Origin: Winslowiella iniecta
GTDB taxonomy: Bacteria; Pseudomonadota; Gammaproteobacteria; Enterobacterales; Enterobacteriaceae
Length of the DNA stretch: 35,714 bases
Direction of reading: 5' to 3'
NCBI RefSeq assembly: GCF_001267535.1
Contig: NZ_JRXE01000030.1
Location: forward strand, 31,298-67,011
Shown here: positions 1-8,484 of the stretch, piece after piece
Position numbering within the stretch: position 1 is the stretch's first letter
Layout of the letters: each line of letters begins with the position of its first letter
Program-made: the position numbers and the translations under genes
The notes under the pieces: model-generated
Seen by the model: the letters and a program-made list of their open reading frames with translations, nothing else
Told to the model about the DNA's origin: nothing
Database searches by the model: none

Positions 1-225
1 GGCGGTGGCGCGACCTTTGCCGCGCTGATTGTCCTGCCCGCCATGGGCCTGCCGGTCACGCTGGTTGCGCTGCTGATTTCAATTGAACCGCTAATTGATA
101 TGGGCCGTACCGCGCTTAACGTTAATGGTTCAATGACTGCCGGCTCGCTGACCAGCCGCTGGCTGAAAATGACCGATAAAAAGGTGCTGAACAGCGACGA
201 GCGCGCTGAACTCTCCCATCAGTAA
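1..225 (+). CDS. tcyP: L-cystine/dicarboxylate-type symporter TcyP, C-terminal part only
   Basis: An open frame enters at base 1 and ends at TAA 223-225, so only the last 74 residues of the protein are present. The visible part runs [20 protein letters not shown] and continues through a hydrophobic segment to a [13 protein letters not shown] stretch, which is the conserved C-terminal signature of the dicarboxylate/amino acid:cation symporter family. It matches the end of E. coli TcyP (YdjN), the inner-membrane cystine/sulfocysteine uptake protein, as I recall it. The neighbouring katE supports this, because ydjN lies just before katE in E. coli. A strong intrinsic terminator follows immediately. 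The N-terminus and promoter are outside the window. Confidence 0.85.
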   Translation, partial: GGGATFAALIVLPAMGLPVTLVALLISIEPLIDMGRTALNVNGSMTAGSLTSRWLKMTDKKVLNSDERAELSHQ

Positions 226-231
226 ATGATT

Positions 232-256
232 AAAGGCCGGAATCTCCGGCCTTTTT
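232..256 (+). terminator. Intrinsic terminator of tcyP
   Basis: A 9-bp perfect stem, AAAGGCCGG (232-240) with CCGGCCTTT (246-254), has a 5-base loop and ends in a T run. It starts 7 bases after the tcyP stop codon. The A/T symmetry of the flanks could let it work in both directions. Confidence 0.85.
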
Positions 257-340
257 CATATCCGCGACATAAATCCTTACAGCACTGTCCCCCCGCTCCG
301 TCCGGTGATTCTCTGTCCTGTTATGACATATCCATGAAGT

Positions 341-403
341 TTGCAGGCGTATACCTGCCACTGTTCTATAGTTAAGGATGCCTAAACACGACATCAACGG
401 GAG
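341..403 (+). promoter_or_regulatory. katE promoter, RpoS-type -10, and RBS
   Basis: CTATAGTTAA at 366-375 closely resembles the sigma-S -10 element (CTATACTTAA type). This fits the RpoS dependence known for E. coli katE. A TTGCAG at 341-346 is 20 bp upstream of TATAGT, too far to be a good -35, as is common for RpoS promoters. It overlaps a small inverted repeat, GCAGG-cgtata-CCTGC (343-358). The ribosome binding site GGGAG is at 399-403, nine bases before the ATG. The promoter assignment is inferred from the motif. Confidence 0.55.
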
Positions 404-412
404 CACTACATC

Positions 413-2677
413 ATGTCGAAAGAAACGGATAACAAGGAACTGAGCCATAATGCGCCGGCAACAGGCCCGGAGTCGGCAAAACCCGGACTTGATTCTTTGG
501 CACCAGCGGATGGTTCTCACAAACCTTCAGCCGAGCCGAGTGCGCCGGGAAAGCAACCGACAGCGCCAGGCAGCCTGAAAGCGCCCGATACCCACAATGC
601 CAAACTTGATCAGCTGGAATCACACCGTAAAGGCGGTGAAAATTTCCCGCTGACCACCAATCAGGGCACGCGCATTGCCAACGACCAGAATTCGCTGCGT
701 GCCGGTACGCGTGGGCCAACCCTGCTGGAAGACTTTATCCTGCGGGAGAAAATCACCCATTTTGACCATGAACGCATTCCGGAGCGCATCGTGCACGCAC
801 GTGGTTCTGCGGCACATGGCTATTTCCAGCCGTATCGCGATATGAGTGATATCACCAAAGCTGACTTCCTGCGCGATCCTGATACCGTCACCCCGGTTTT
901 TGTCCGCTTTTCTACCGTGCAAGGTGGCGCCGGTTCGGCCGATACCGTGCGCGATATTCGTGGCTGGGCCACCAAATTTTACACCGAGGAAGGGGTTTTC
1001 GATCTGGTCGGCAACAACACGCCAGTGTTCTTTATTCAGGATGCGCATAAATTCCCTGACTTTGTTCACGCGGTGAAACCCGAGCCACACAATGAAATGC
1101 CGCAGGGACAGAGCGCCCATGACACCTTCTGGGATTACGTCTCGCTTCAGCCAGAAACGTTGCATAATGTCATCTGGGCGATGTCAGACCGTGGTATTCC
1201 GCGCAGCTATCGCACCATGGAAGGCTTTGGCATTCACACCTTCCGAATGATTAACGCCGAAGGCAAAGGCACCTTTGTGCGCTTCCACTGGAAACCAGTG
1301 GCGGGTAAAGCATCGTTACTGTGGGATGAGTCGCAAAAACTCACTGGCCGCGATCCGGATTTCCACCGTCGCGATTTGTGGGAGGCGATTGAAGCCGGAG
1401 ACTTCCCGGAATATGAGCTGGGCGTACAGCTGGTGCCGGAAGAGGACGAATTTAAGTTCGACTTTGATCTGCTGGATGCCACCAAACTGATCCCGGAAGA
1501 GCTGGTGCCGGTCGAGCTGATTGGTAAAATGGTGCTGAACCGCAACCCGGATAACTTCTTTGCGGAAACCGAACAGGTGGCGTTCCATCCCGGTCATATT
1601 GTGCCGGGACTCGATTTCTCCAACGACCCGCTGTTACAGGGGCGTCTGTTCTCCTACACCGATACGCAGATTAGCCGTCTTGGTGGGCCGAATTTCCACG
1701 AAATCCCGATTAACCGCCCGGTTTGCCCGTATCATAATTTCCAGCGCGGTGGCATGCATCGTCAGGATATCGATACCAATCCGGCAAACTATGAACCTAA
1801 CTCCATCAATGATAACTGGCCGCGCGAAACGCCACCGGCACCGCACCGTGGCGGCTTTGAAAGTTATCAGGAGCGGATTGAAGGCCATAAAGTGCGTGAG
1901 CGCAGTCCGTCGTTCGGCGAATATTACTCGCAGCCGCGCCTGTTCTGGCTGAGCCAGACGCCGGTCGAACAGCAGCATATTATTGATGCCTTCTCGTTCG
2001 AACTCGGTAAGCTCTCCCGTCCTTATATTCGCGAGCGGGTGGTGGATCATCTGGTGCATATTGATGTTTCGCTGGCGCATGCGGTGGCGGAAAACCTGGG
2101 TATTGCGCTGTCCGACGAGAAACTGCATACCGCGCCGCCGAAAGATGTTAACGGCCTGAAAAAGGATGCCAGCCTCAGCCTGTATGCCGTACCAAGCGGC
2201 AATGTCAAAGGTCGCCAGGTGGCGCTGTTAATCAGCGATGGGGTGAAAGCCGCCGATGTGCTGGCGATTTTGCAGGAGCTGAAAGCCAGTGGTGTTCATG
2301 CCAAATTGCTGGCATCGCATATGGGTCAGGTGCGGGCTGATGACGGCTCGACACTGCCGATTGACGCCACCTTTAGCGGCCTGCCGTCACTCACCTTTGA
2401 TGCCGTCATAGTGCCGGATGGCAATATTGACGCACTGCTGCTAAGCGGTGATGCGCGCTACTATCTGCTGGAAGCTTACAAGCATCTGAAGGTGATTGGT
2501 CTGAGCGGCGATGCGCGACGCTTTAAAGCGCAGTTCGGGCTGGGCGATGATGAACCGGAAGAAGGCATTGTCGAAGATGATAAAGCCGAAGGGTTGTTTA
2601 TGAGCGAGTTCCTGTCATTTATGGCGGCGCACCGTATCTGGTCACGCAGCCAGAAGGCGCTGAGCGTACCGGCGTAA
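413..2677 (+). CDS. katE: Catalase HPII (large-subunit monofunctional heme catalase)
   Basis: The 754-residue protein has the size and layout of E. coli HPII, which breaks down hydrogen peroxide in the cytoplasm in stationary phase. An extended, low-complexity Ser/Pro/Ala-rich N-terminus (1-75) precedes the catalase core (about 80-560). A linker and a C-terminal DJ-1/glutamine-amidotransferase-like flavodoxin domain follow (about 600-740, starting [14 protein letters not shown]). Catalytic His128 (RIVHARG), Asn201 (LVGNNTP), His392 (FHPGHIVPG) and the proximal heme ligand Tyr415 (RLFSYTDTQ) fall at the same numbers as I recall for E. coli HPII. His392 is the residue that cross-links to Tyr415 there. 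The gene is monocistronic, with a sigma-S-like promoter upstream and a hairpin after the stop. The chb operon that follows katE in E. coli is absent. Confidence 0.97.
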   Translation: MSKETDNKELSHNAPATGPESAKPGLDSLAPADGSHKPSAEPSAPGKQPTAPGSLKAPDTHNAKLDQLESHRKGGENFPLTTNQGTRIANDQNSLRAGTRGPTLLEDFILREKITHFDHERIPERIVHARGSAAHGYFQPYRDMSDITKADFLRDPDTVTPVFVRFSTVQGGAGSADTVRDIRGWATKFYTEEGVFDLVGNNTPVFFIQDAHKFPDFVHAVKPEPHNEMPQGQSAHDTFWDYVSLQPETLHNVIWAMSDRGIPRSYRTMEGFGIHTFRMINAEGKGTFVRFHWKPVAGKASLLWDESQKLTGRDPDFHRRDLWEAIEAGDFPEYELGVQLVPEEDEFKFDFDLLDATKLIPEELVPVELIGKMVLNRNPDNFFAETEQVAFHPGHIVPGLDFSNDPLLQGRLFSYTDTQISRLGGPNFHEIPINRPVCPYHNFQRGGMHRQDIDTNPANYEPNSINDNWPRETPPAPHRGGFESYQERIEGHKVRERSPSFGEYYSQPRLFWLSQTPVEQQHIIDAFSFELGKLSRPYIRERVVDHLVHIDVSLAHAVAENLGIALSDEKLHTAPPKDVNGLKKDASLSLYAVPSGNVKGRQVALLISDGVKAADVLAILQELKASGVHAKLLASHMGQVRADDGSTLPIDATFSGLPSLTFDAVIVPDGNIDALLLSGDARYYLLEAYKHLKVIGLSGDARRFKAQFGLGDDEPEEGIVEDDKAEGLFMSEFLSFMAAHRIWSRSQKALSVPA

Positions 2678-2686
2678 ACCTGTCCA

Positions 2687-2713
2687 TGGGCGGCGTTTCC
2701 GCCGCCCTGCTGT
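2687..2713 (+). terminator. Probable katE terminator
   Basis: An 8-bp perfect GC stem, GGGCGGCG (2688-2695) and CGCCGCCC (2700-2707), has a TTTC loop and begins 10 bases after the katE stop. The downstream tract (TGCTGTTTCTG) is only moderately T-rich, so this is a probable rather than textbook terminator. Confidence 0.55.
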
Positions 2714-2763
2714 TTCTGTCACCCACCATCTTAAAATATAAGCTATCCCCAGGGCGCACGACA

Positions 2764-2798
2764 TAAAAAAACCCGGGAACCTCAGGCTCCCGGGTTAT
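2764..2798 (-). terminator. Intrinsic terminator of osmE (bidirectional)
   Basis: AACCCGGGA (2770-2778) pairs with TCCCGGGTT (2788-2796). On the minus strand a run of seven T follows the stem, so it is a strong terminator for osmE. On the plus strand TTATTT follows, so it can also stop read-through from katE. Confidence 0.88.
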
Positions 2799-2821
2799 TT
2801 AATCACAGACCCGCTCAGTAA

Positions 2822-3157
2822 TTACTGATTGGCCTGCGGGTCGGTATCGTAATCTTTACAGCTCTGGAAGCCATAGTTCATTACGCGGCCAGTATCGCTG
2901 TAGCTGACAAAGTAAGTCTGTGGTTTACCATCACGCTCGCCCAGTACATAAGTCTGGCATGTGCCGCGCGCATGTACCATGGTGATTTCGGTAGACGGCG
3001 CGCCTGCAATCTGGCGTACCTGGTCACGTGTCATGCCTTTCTTAACGTCTTTCACCACTGGCTTGGAGACATAACTTTCTGCACGATCATAAGCCGTACA
3101 GCCAGATAACATCGCCAGAGCCACTGCAGCACCAATAAGTCCCGTTACTTTAGTCAT
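2822..3157 (-). CDS. osmE: Osmotically inducible lipoprotein OsmE
   Basis: This is a small SmpA/OmlA-fold lipoprotein of the cell envelope. I place the start at ATG 3157, giving 111 residues (MTKVTGLIG...). An upstream in-frame ATG at 3172 would add MRNNK, but GAGGA at 3166-3170 is ideally placed for the second ATG and lies inside the extension. The N-terminus is a lipoprotein signal ending in a lipobox (AMLSGC, Cys about residue 20). The mature part carries [30 protein letters not shown] and ends YDTDPQA, matching E. coli OsmE as I recall it. It is convergent with katE. No clear promoter could be picked in the 250 bases upstream, although the family is osmotically and RpoS induced in E. coli. 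Confidence 0.93.
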   Translation of the reverse strand: MTKVTGLIGAAVALAMLSGCTAYDRAESYVSKPVVKDVKKGMTRDQVRQIAGAPSTEITMVHARGTCQTYVLGERDGKPQTYFVSYSDTGRVMNYGFQSCKDYDTDPQANQ

Positions 3158-3321
3158 CTTGTTATTCCTCATTTATTATCCATGCGAATTTAAGCCTGGA
3201 ATATAAACGCTGATTTATCAAGTTTATGCTGGCAATCGCTGATTTTTAGGAGTCCGCTGATACAGTCCTGTTCAGCTCCGACTGACGGCGGGAAAAGGCT
3301 GGGCTTAACTGATAGCTTGCG

Positions 3322-3327
3322 TATAAT
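3322..3327 (+). promoter_or_regulatory. Possible -10 element for the MFS gene
   Basis: A consensus TATAAT at 3322-3327 lies 84 bases upstream of the MFS start codon. No convincing -35 hexamer is 16-18 bp upstream, so the call rests on the -10 alone. The same stretch read on the minus strand (TATTAT) could instead serve osmE. Confidence 0.3.
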
Positions 3328-3410
3328 ACTTATAGCAATCAACACCCCAGAAGATCGCCTTCGATAATCGTCACGCAACCTGTAACCCCCTTATTTGAGA
3401 CAGAGGATTA

Positions 3411-4601
3411 ATGACACCTGCACATCCTGGTCGCCTTGGCTATGCGATCACCCTCGGCTTGCTGGCGGCACTCGGGCCGCTCTGTATCGACCTTTATTTA
3501 CCGGCGCTGCCTGAACTGGCTCGCGATCTGAACACCCCCACCGCCACCGCGCAGCTGAGTCTGACCGCCGGTCTGCTTGGCCTCGGTGCCGGTCAGCTGA
3601 TTTTCGGCCCGATGAGTGACAAATACGGTCGAATTCGCCCGCTGTTACTGTCGCTGGTGCTGCTGTGTATTGCTTCCGTCGGTTGTGCGCTGGCGCAGGA
3701 TATTCATCAGCTATTGCTGGCGCGCCTGTTTGAAGGACTTTCTGCCGCCGGTGGCGCGGTACTGTCGCGTGCCATCGCGCGTGATATGTACAGCGGCCAT
3801 GAACTGACGCGTTTCTTCGCGCTGCTGATGCTGGTTAATGGCCTCGCGCCGATTGCAGCACCAGTGATGGGCGGCGCGCTGATGGCATTTCTCGACTGGC
3901 GTGGCCTGTTTATGGTGCTGGCGCTGATTGCCCTCCTGCTATTGCTGCTGGCGCGTATCAAATTAAAAGAGACGCTGCCGATGGAAAGACGCAGTCAGGG
4001 CAGCCTGTTTTCTGCCTGGGCGGCACTCGGCCAGGTCGTGACGCATCGCCCATTTATGGGATTCTGCCTGACGCAGGGCTTTATGATGTCCGGCATGTTC
4101 GCCTATATCGGCGCATCACCGTTTGTGCTACAGGAACTGTACGGCATGTCGCCGCAGGCATTCAGCCTGTGCTTTGCTGCCAACGGCGTTGGCCTGGTCA
4201 TTGCGTCTCAAACCAGTGCGCGTCTTTGTCCGCTGTGGGGCGAGTACCGGGTGCTGAAAGGTGGCCTGACGCTGGCGTTTATCGCCTCCGCCACCCTGCT
4301 GCTGGCCGGACTCAGCGGTGCCGCGCTACCGCTGGTATTAGTGGCGCTGTTCTTTAGCGTGGCAAGTAACGGCGTGATTGCCACCACCGCCTCATCGCTG
4401 GCGATGCAAAGCCAGGGGCATCGTGCCGGCAGTGCTTCCGCGGTGATTGGCGTCACTATGTTTACTCTGGGAGCCATCAGCGTGCCGGTTACCGGCATTG
4501 GCGGCACCTCGGTGCTGACCATGACCATGACGATTTTTGGCTGCTACATGTTGGCCATTATCATGTTTACGCTGCTGGCGAAAAAACCGAAAACTGCCTG
4601 A
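3411..4601 (+). CDS. Bcr/CflA-family multidrug MFS transporter
   Basis: The 396-residue integral inner-membrane protein has about 12 hydrophobic segments. Near the N-terminus it carries the drug-exporter signature DLYLPALPEL (residues 27-36). The MFS motif A follows after helix 2 as GPMSDKYGRIRPLL (66-79). Both are typical of the DHA1 Bcr/CflA proton-coupled exporters (Bcr, CflA, YdhC types). RBS AGAGGA is at 3402-3407. The gene lies between osmE and nadE, which are neighbours in E. coli, so it is an insertion relative to that order. No repeats or mobile element traces flank it. The exported compound is unknown; drug or metabolite export is family-level inference. Confidence 0.85.
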   Translation: MTPAHPGRLGYAITLGLLAALGPLCIDLYLPALPELARDLNTPTATAQLSLTAGLLGLGAGQLIFGPMSDKYGRIRPLLLSLVLLCIASVGCALAQDIHQLLLARLFEGLSAAGGAVLSRAIARDMYSGHELTRFFALLMLVNGLAPIAAPVMGGALMAFLDWRGLFMVLALIALLLLLLARIKLKETLPMERRSQGSLFSAWAALGQVVTHRPFMGFCLTQGFMMSGMFAYIGASPFVLQELYGMSPQAFSLCFAANGVGLVIASQTSARLCPLWGEYRVLKGGLTLAFIASATLLLAGLSGAALPLVLVALFFSVASNGVIATTASSLAMQSQGHRAGSASAVIGVTMFTLGAISVPVTGIGGTSVLTMTMTIFGCYMLAIIMFTLLAKKPKTA

Positions 4602-4617
4602 TTTAACAGCATTTGAT

Positions 4618-4651
4618 GCGAAACGACAGTGATTGTTTCTTGTCGTTTCGC
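4618..4651. repeat. Perfect 11-bp inverted repeat upstream of nadE
   Basis: GCGAAACGACA (4618-4628) and TGTCGTTTCGC (4641-4651) are perfectly complementary, with a 12-base AT-rich spacer. No T run follows, so it is a poor terminator for the upstream MFS gene. It could be a hairpin in the intergenic RNA or an operator for nadE. Confidence 0.6.
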
Positions 4652-4707
4652 CTGATGCGCGTTAGCTTTACAGAAAACGCTTTCGTAACTGACTTGAGGA
4701 GAGATTC

Positions 4708-5535
4708 ATGGCACTGCAGCAAGAGATTATCGCAGCACTCGGCGTTAAGCCGGTCATCGACGCGCAGCAGGAGATCCGCACCAGCGTTGAATTTCTGAAG
4801 TCTTATCTGAAAGCCCATCCGTTTATTCAATCCTTAGTATTGGGGATCAGCGGCGGTCAGGACTCCACTCTGACCGGCAAACTGAGCCAGATAGCGATTA
4901 ACGAACTGCGCGCCGAGACCGGTAATCGCGATTACCGTTTTATTGCGGTGCGCCTGCCGTATGGCGTACAGGCGGATGAACAAGACTGTCAGGATGCTAT
5001 CGATTTTATCCAGCCTGACCAGCTATTGACCGTCAATATTAAAGAAGCGGTGCTGGCCAGCGAAAAAGCGCTGAAAGATGCGGGCGTCACCCTGTCTGAT
5101 TTTATTCGCGGTAATGAAAAAGCTCGTGAAAGGATGAAGGCGCAGTACAGCATTGCCGGGATGAATGCGGGCGTGGTGGTCGGCACCGATCACGCGGCAG
5201 AAGCGCTAACCGGCTTCTTTACCAAATACGGCGACGGCGGCACCGATATCAACCCGATTTTCCGTCTGCATAAAGGTCAGGGAAAACAGCTGCTGCAAGC
5301 GCTGCGCTGCCCGGAGCATCTCTATCTGAAACAGCCCACTGCCGATCTGGAAGACGACCGGCCTGGTTTGCAGGATGAAGTGGCGCTGGGCGTGACGTAT
5401 CAGCTGATTGATCAGTATCTGGAAGGGAAACCGGTTGAAGCACAGACGGCGAAAATTATCGAAGGCTGGTATCTGAAAACCGAACATAAACGCCGCCCGC
5501 CAATCACGGTGTTTGACGATTTCTGGAAAAAATAG
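4708..5535 (+). CDS. nadE: NH3-dependent NAD+ synthetase
   Basis: This cytoplasmic enzyme performs the last step of NAD synthesis, converting deamido-NAD, ATP and ammonia to NAD. The 275-residue length matches the short, glutaminase-free NadE type. The ATP-pyrophosphatase P-loop GISGGQDST is at residues 47-55. The conserved [20 protein letters not shown] stretch and the C-terminal KRRPP segment are also present. The RBS GAGGAGA (4696-4702) fixes the start at ATG 4708. The gene appears to be its own transcription unit, or to follow the MFS gene with 106 bases between, and a GC hairpin follows it. Confidence 0.97.
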   Translation: MALQQEIIAALGVKPVIDAQQEIRTSVEFLKSYLKAHPFIQSLVLGISGGQDSTLTGKLSQIAINELRAETGNRDYRFIAVRLPYGVQADEQDCQDAIDFIQPDQLLTVNIKEAVLASEKALKDAGVTLSDFIRGNEKARERMKAQYSIAGMNAGVVVGTDHAAEALTGFFTKYGDGGTDINPIFRLHKGQGKQLLQALRCPEHLYLKQPTADLEDDRPGLQDEVALGVTYQLIDQYLEGKPVEAQTAKIIEGWYLKTEHKRRPPITVFDDFWKK

Positions 5536-5549
5536 TCCGCTTATCAGCA

Positions 5550-5571
5550 CGGGCGGCATACTCGCCGCCCG
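5550..5571 (+). terminator. Possible nadE terminator hairpin
   Basis: CGGGCGGC (5550-5557) and GCCGCCCG (5564-5571) form an 8-bp GC stem with a 6-base loop, 14 bases after the nadE stop. No proper T run follows (GCAAAGCTTT), so termination efficiency is uncertain. Confidence 0.45.
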
Positions 5572-5631
5572 CAAAGCTTTCCGCATTTTCACCCGCCATT
5601 ACTGACTCTTTTTTGTTCTCCTTTCAGCTGC

Positions 5632-5660
5632 TATACTGGATAAGTAACCAGTAACCGGAG
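5632..5660 (+). promoter_or_regulatory. cho promoter with LexA (SOS) box and RBS
   Basis: TACTGGATAAGTAACCAGTA (5634-5653) keeps both outer arms of the LexA consensus TACTGTATATATATACAGTA. It is symmetrical in TACTG-N10-CAGTA. It overlaps a -10 hexamer TATACT (5632-5637), so LexA binding would block RNA polymerase. RBS GGAG is at 5657-5660. Cho is LexA-regulated in E. coli, so motif and known biology agree. Confidence 0.88.
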
Positions 5661-5666
5661 TGCCGT

Positions 5667-6530
5667 GTGGTAAGGCGAGTAGCGAGTCATCGGCTGGAAT
5701 TTGAACCCGCCGCAATTTATGAATATCCCGAACACCTGCGCAGCTGGCTGGATGAGATCCCCAACCTGCCCGGCGTCTATTTTTTTCACGGTGAAAGCGA
5801 CGTGATGCCGCTGTATATTGGCAAAAGCGTTAACCTGCGCACGCGGGTAATGTCGCATTTCCGCACCACCGACGAAGCCCGAATGTTGCGCCAGGCGCGG
5901 CGTATCAGCTGGACCACCACCGCAGGCGAACTGGGTGCACTGTTGCTGGAAGCGCAGATGATCAAAACTCAGCAGCCGCTGTTTAATAAGCGACTGCGTA
6001 AAAATCGTCAGCTCTGCTCGTTACAGTTAAACGGCAGCAAACCCGCCGTGGTGTATGCCAAAGAGCTGGATTTCTCCACCTCCCCCAATCTGTTTGGTCT
6101 GTACGCCAGCCGCTTTGCCGCCCTTGAACAGCTCAAGAAAATTGCCGATGAACAGCGGCTCTGTTATGGCTTACTTGGTCTGGAAAAGCTCAGTAAAGGG
6201 CGTGGCTGCTTTCGCGCCAGTCTCGGGCGTTGTGCCGGAGCCTGCTGCGGAAAAGAGAGTGAAGAGGCGCATCAGCAACGGCTGCTGGCGGCGCTGGAGC
6301 AGGTGCGGATTGTCTGCTGGCCGTATCAGGGAGCGATAGGTTTAGTAGAACAAGGACCGGCAGAAACGCAGATCCATATTATCGATCACTGGTTTTATCT
6401 CGGTTCGGTCAGCGATATCAGTGAGGCGTCGTCGCTGTGCGCCACGCCTGAGGGCTTCGATAACGACGGCTATAAGATCCTCTGTCGCCCGCTGCTGAGC
6501 GGCAAATACCCGATTATTGAGCTGACATAA
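5667..6530 (+). CDS. cho: Excinuclease Cho (UvrC homologue), SOS-induced
   Basis: Cho makes the 3' incision at bulky DNA lesions on UvrAB-loaded DNA and backs up UvrC. The protein has 287 residues and starts at GTG 5667 (MVRRVASHRLEFE), six bases after GGAG. The start agrees with the MVRRL beginning of E. coli Cho. The N-terminal GIY-YIG nuclease domain (about 25-115) shows PGVYFF, LYIGKS, the Arg of NLRTRV and the catalytic-type Glu in ALLLEAQMI. The cysteine-containing C-terminal half (CFRASLGRCAGACCG) is typical of Cho and UvrC relatives. The SOS box upstream supports damage induction. It lacks the UvrB-binding and HhH domains of full UvrC, as expected for Cho. Confidence 0.95.
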   Translation: MVRRVASHRLEFEPAAIYEYPEHLRSWLDEIPNLPGVYFFHGESDVMPLYIGKSVNLRTRVMSHFRTTDEARMLRQARRISWTTTAGELGALLLEAQMIKTQQPLFNKRLRKNRQLCSLQLNGSKPAVVYAKELDFSTSPNLFGLYASRFAALEQLKKIADEQRLCYGLLGLEKLSKGRGCFRASLGRCAGACCGKESEEAHQQRLLAALEQVRIVCWPYQGAIGLVEQGPAETQIHIIDHWFYLGSVSDISEASSLCATPEGFDNDGYKILCRPLLSGKYPIIELT

Positions 6531-6537
6531 ATGTAAA

Positions 6538-6588
6538 ACCGCCGGTGTTGACCACAACCTGAAAGGCAATGTGGGCAACACCGGCGGT
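6538..6588 (-). terminator. Long inverted repeat between cho and spy, likely terminator
   Basis: A perfect 13-bp repeat, ACCGCCGGTGTTG (6538-6550) and CAACACCGGCGGT (6576-6588), encloses a second 5-bp stem (CCACA 6552-6556 with TGTGG 6570-6574). On the minus strand the stem runs into GGTTTTAC, so it most likely terminates spy. On the plus side it lies 8 bases past the cho stop but has no T run. Confidence 0.6.
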
Positions 6589-6617
6589 CTCAAATCTTAA
6601 CAGTGCTGAGTCAGTGG

Positions 6618-7103
6618 TTACTCTGCTGGTGGCAGCATTTTACCCTGGTGCTTAGGTTTTTCTGTCAGACGCTTCTCAAAATTAGCGTTGTACTGCTTTT
6701 TCTGTTCCGGGGTCAGAACGTTATACAGCTTGTTCTGGGTTTCCATCATCGCAACCGCATTCTGTTTAGCGTTGGCGGTCATGGTCGCCGCCTGCGCTTC
6801 GGCTTTACTCTTATCAAAGTTGTCTGCCGCGATAATCGCGTGGTTAGCACGGCGCTCTTCCAGCGACGGGCGTTTCATCTCTTTACGTGAGTCATGCATG
6901 ATAGTGCGCATCTGCTCTTTCTGCGCATCGGTCAGATTCAGACCTTTAAACATATCGTGCATACCGCGATGCATCGGTGGCTTGTGCATCGGTTTTTCTG
7001 CGCCGGCTGGCGGAGGCGTCAGGTTGTCCGCTGCAGCGTGAACGATATTAGCTGCACCCAGTGCCAGTGTAGTTGCAATAAAAAGGGATGTTAATTTACG
7101 CAT
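6618..7103 (-). CDS. spy: Periplasmic chaperone Spy
   Basis: This is an ATP-independent chaperone of the Spy/CpxP family that protects periplasmic proteins from envelope stress. The 161 residues equal the E. coli length. A signal peptide (1-23, ending NIVHA before AADN) is followed by a Met/His/Pro-rich linker (MHKPPMHRGMHD). A helical cradle region follows with the family LTxxQ motifs, LNLTDAQ near residue 57 and LTPEQ near residue 129. The expected controllers are BaeSR and CpxAR. I could not identify a clean BaeR or CpxR box upstream, only a weak CpxR-like match at 7199-7213. Confidence 0.93.
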   Translation of the reverse strand: MRKLTSLFIATTLALGAANIVHAAADNLTPPPAGAEKPMHKPPMHRGMHDMFKGLNLTDAQKEQMRTIMHDSRKEMKRPSLEERRANHAIIAADNFDKSKAEAQAATMTANAKQNAVAMMETQNKLYNVLTPEQKKQYNANFEKRLTEKPKHQGKMLPPAE

Positions 7104-7404
7104 AATATTGTCCTTACTTTTCAGTTTTATGACGACAGCCTGTGTCGTGAGTACGGAATCAAGTTTAGGGCGCTGAACGTCAAGTACTCAGAGCGTGGGT
7201 AAAGCCGTGAAAGCATAAAAGACAATAATGAAACAATCATGGAGAGAATAAGAAGAATTGGGTTAAGAATTGCTAAAGAATATGAATTTGCAGGGATTTC
7301 GGCAGAAATTATGGAGGAGTGTAACGCTAAATACAGTTTCAGGGAAAGATAAACACCGCAGCTTTACACTTTATTGCGGGCGCGTGTTGCGCCCGGTGTA
7401 TCAG
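7104..7404. other. Intergenic region between spy and astE
   Basis: These 301 bases must contain the spy promoter, read leftward, and the end of the ast operon. The only clear structure is the hairpin at 7377-7395. No reading frame here has a ribosome binding site or recognisable protein. Confidence 0.5.
7377..7395 (-). terminator. Hairpin at the 3' end of the ast operon
   Basis: CGGGCGC (7377-7383) and GCGCCCG (7389-7395) form a 7-bp stem with a 5-base loop, 10 bases beyond the astE stop on the minus strand. The following tract (CAATAAAG) is not T-rich, so this may be an RNA 3'-end stabiliser or a Rho-assisted site. Confidence 0.45.
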
Positions 7405-8400
7405 TCAGGAACCGGTGGTTTTATTGTGGGCATTATCTTCCACCAGCATTAAGCCCGCGCGTAGCCCAGGCGCAACATGCGGATTCGGAAATAACACATA
7501 CTCACGCGCCTGCTGGACGTAATAACGCTTTTCGCCATCCTCAGCCAGCAATGTCCCCTGCGGAAAGGCGGTAAAATTCAGCGTTTCAGCGTTCATATGC
7601 AGTATAAAGGCGTCTGAAGAACGGGTAATTTGCTGTGACACCCGATAGCGGCGCGGCGTTTCTTCGTTTTGCGGCAAGGGTTCACCAAACAGCAGCGACG
7701 CCAGCGCCTGCTTTGCCGCCGCAAATTGCGACAGATCGTTTTCACCGAATGGCTGTGCTTTGCCCAGCTCCAGCGTACAGCTGGCGGCATTAAAGTGTTC
7801 GCAACTGTAGTGCGTAAAGGTACCGGCCGGTGCGCGATGAAAGACCAGCGCTTCCAGTCCGGCGGCCGACAGCCACTGCATAAAGTTCTCTGGCCACTCG
7901 CGCTGATTAAGCGGCAATACGCCAAAACGCGGATGATAAGAGCCACGGATCGCGGTATGCAGATCGATATGCCAGCACACCTCAACATGATCACCCGCCT
8001 GCCAGAACGTCTCCATTGCCTGTTCCAGTCGCCAGGCGCGCCGCGCTTCCGGGCAATCTTCATATTGTTGCCAGCGACCACCAAACATGCGGTTAATATC
8101 ACAACGGATATAGCGTTTATCGGCACGCAGCGCCGCCGGGTTACCGAGGATCACCAGAATCCGCGGCACCAGCGCTTTTTCACCTTTCAGTAACTGTGTC
8201 ATTAACTGATTCAGTATCTCGACCGGCGCAGTTTCATTGCCGTGCAGCCCCGCCGAAATAACAATCGCCTGACGCGTCGGCTGATGCGGCGTTAACTCCA
8301 GTATCCCTTCATCCCACCACTGCCAGCGCAGCTGTGGGTTTTCTCCTGACTGAGGTTGCGGTGTTTCACCAGAAAGCGTTTGCTGTAAAAAATCCTGCAT
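7405..8400 (-). CDS. astE: Succinylglutamate desuccinylase
   Basis: This is the last step of the ammonia-producing AST pathway: N-succinylglutamate is hydrolysed to glutamate and succinate. The 331-residue protein belongs to the zinc-dependent M14/aspartoacylase family. Zinc-ligand features are visible: GLHGNETAP (His and Glu) near residue 53, and the later HIDLHTAIRG (His) near residue 144. TLELGKAQPFGEN includes the candidate catalytic Glu. It is the last gene of astCADBE. An 84-base gap containing a hairpin separates it from astB, whereas the other ast genes overlap. Confidence 0.95.
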   Translation of the reverse strand: MQDFLQQTLSGETPQPQSGENPQLRWQWWDEGILELTPHQPTRQAIVISAGLHGNETAPVEILNQLMTQLLKGEKALVPRILVILGNPAALRADKRYIRCDINRMFGGRWQQYEDCPEARRAWRLEQAMETFWQAGDHVEVCWHIDLHTAIRGSYHPRFGVLPLNQREWPENFMQWLSAAGLEALVFHRAPAGTFTHYSCEHFNAASCTLELGKAQPFGENDLSQFAAAKQALASLLFGEPLPQNEETPRRYRVSQQITRSSDAFILHMNAETLNFTAFPQGTLLAEDGEKRYYVQQAREYVLFPNPHVAPGLRAGLMLVEDNAHNKTTGS

Positions 8401-8439
8401 TGGTACTCCTTGATAGCATCTTGCTCCTTATTCTGGAGG

Positions 8440-8464
8440 CGGCGTAACGGCCAGTATTACGCCG
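8440..8464 (-). repeat. Intercistronic hairpin between astB and astE
   Basis: CGGCGTAA (8440-8447) and TTACGCCG (8457-8464) form an 8-bp perfect stem with a 9-base loop inside the only sizeable gap of the ast operon. It could protect the upstream message or reduce expression of astE. It has no T run. Confidence 0.6.
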
Positions 8465-8484
8465 TCTCTGCAGTTCATCCGTGA

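Noticed and set aside
7199-7213. CpxR-like GTAAA-N5-GAAAG near the spy promoter
   Set aside because: The second half-site matches only three of five bases and lies about 100 bases upstream without a visible -10 to relate it to; too weak to call.
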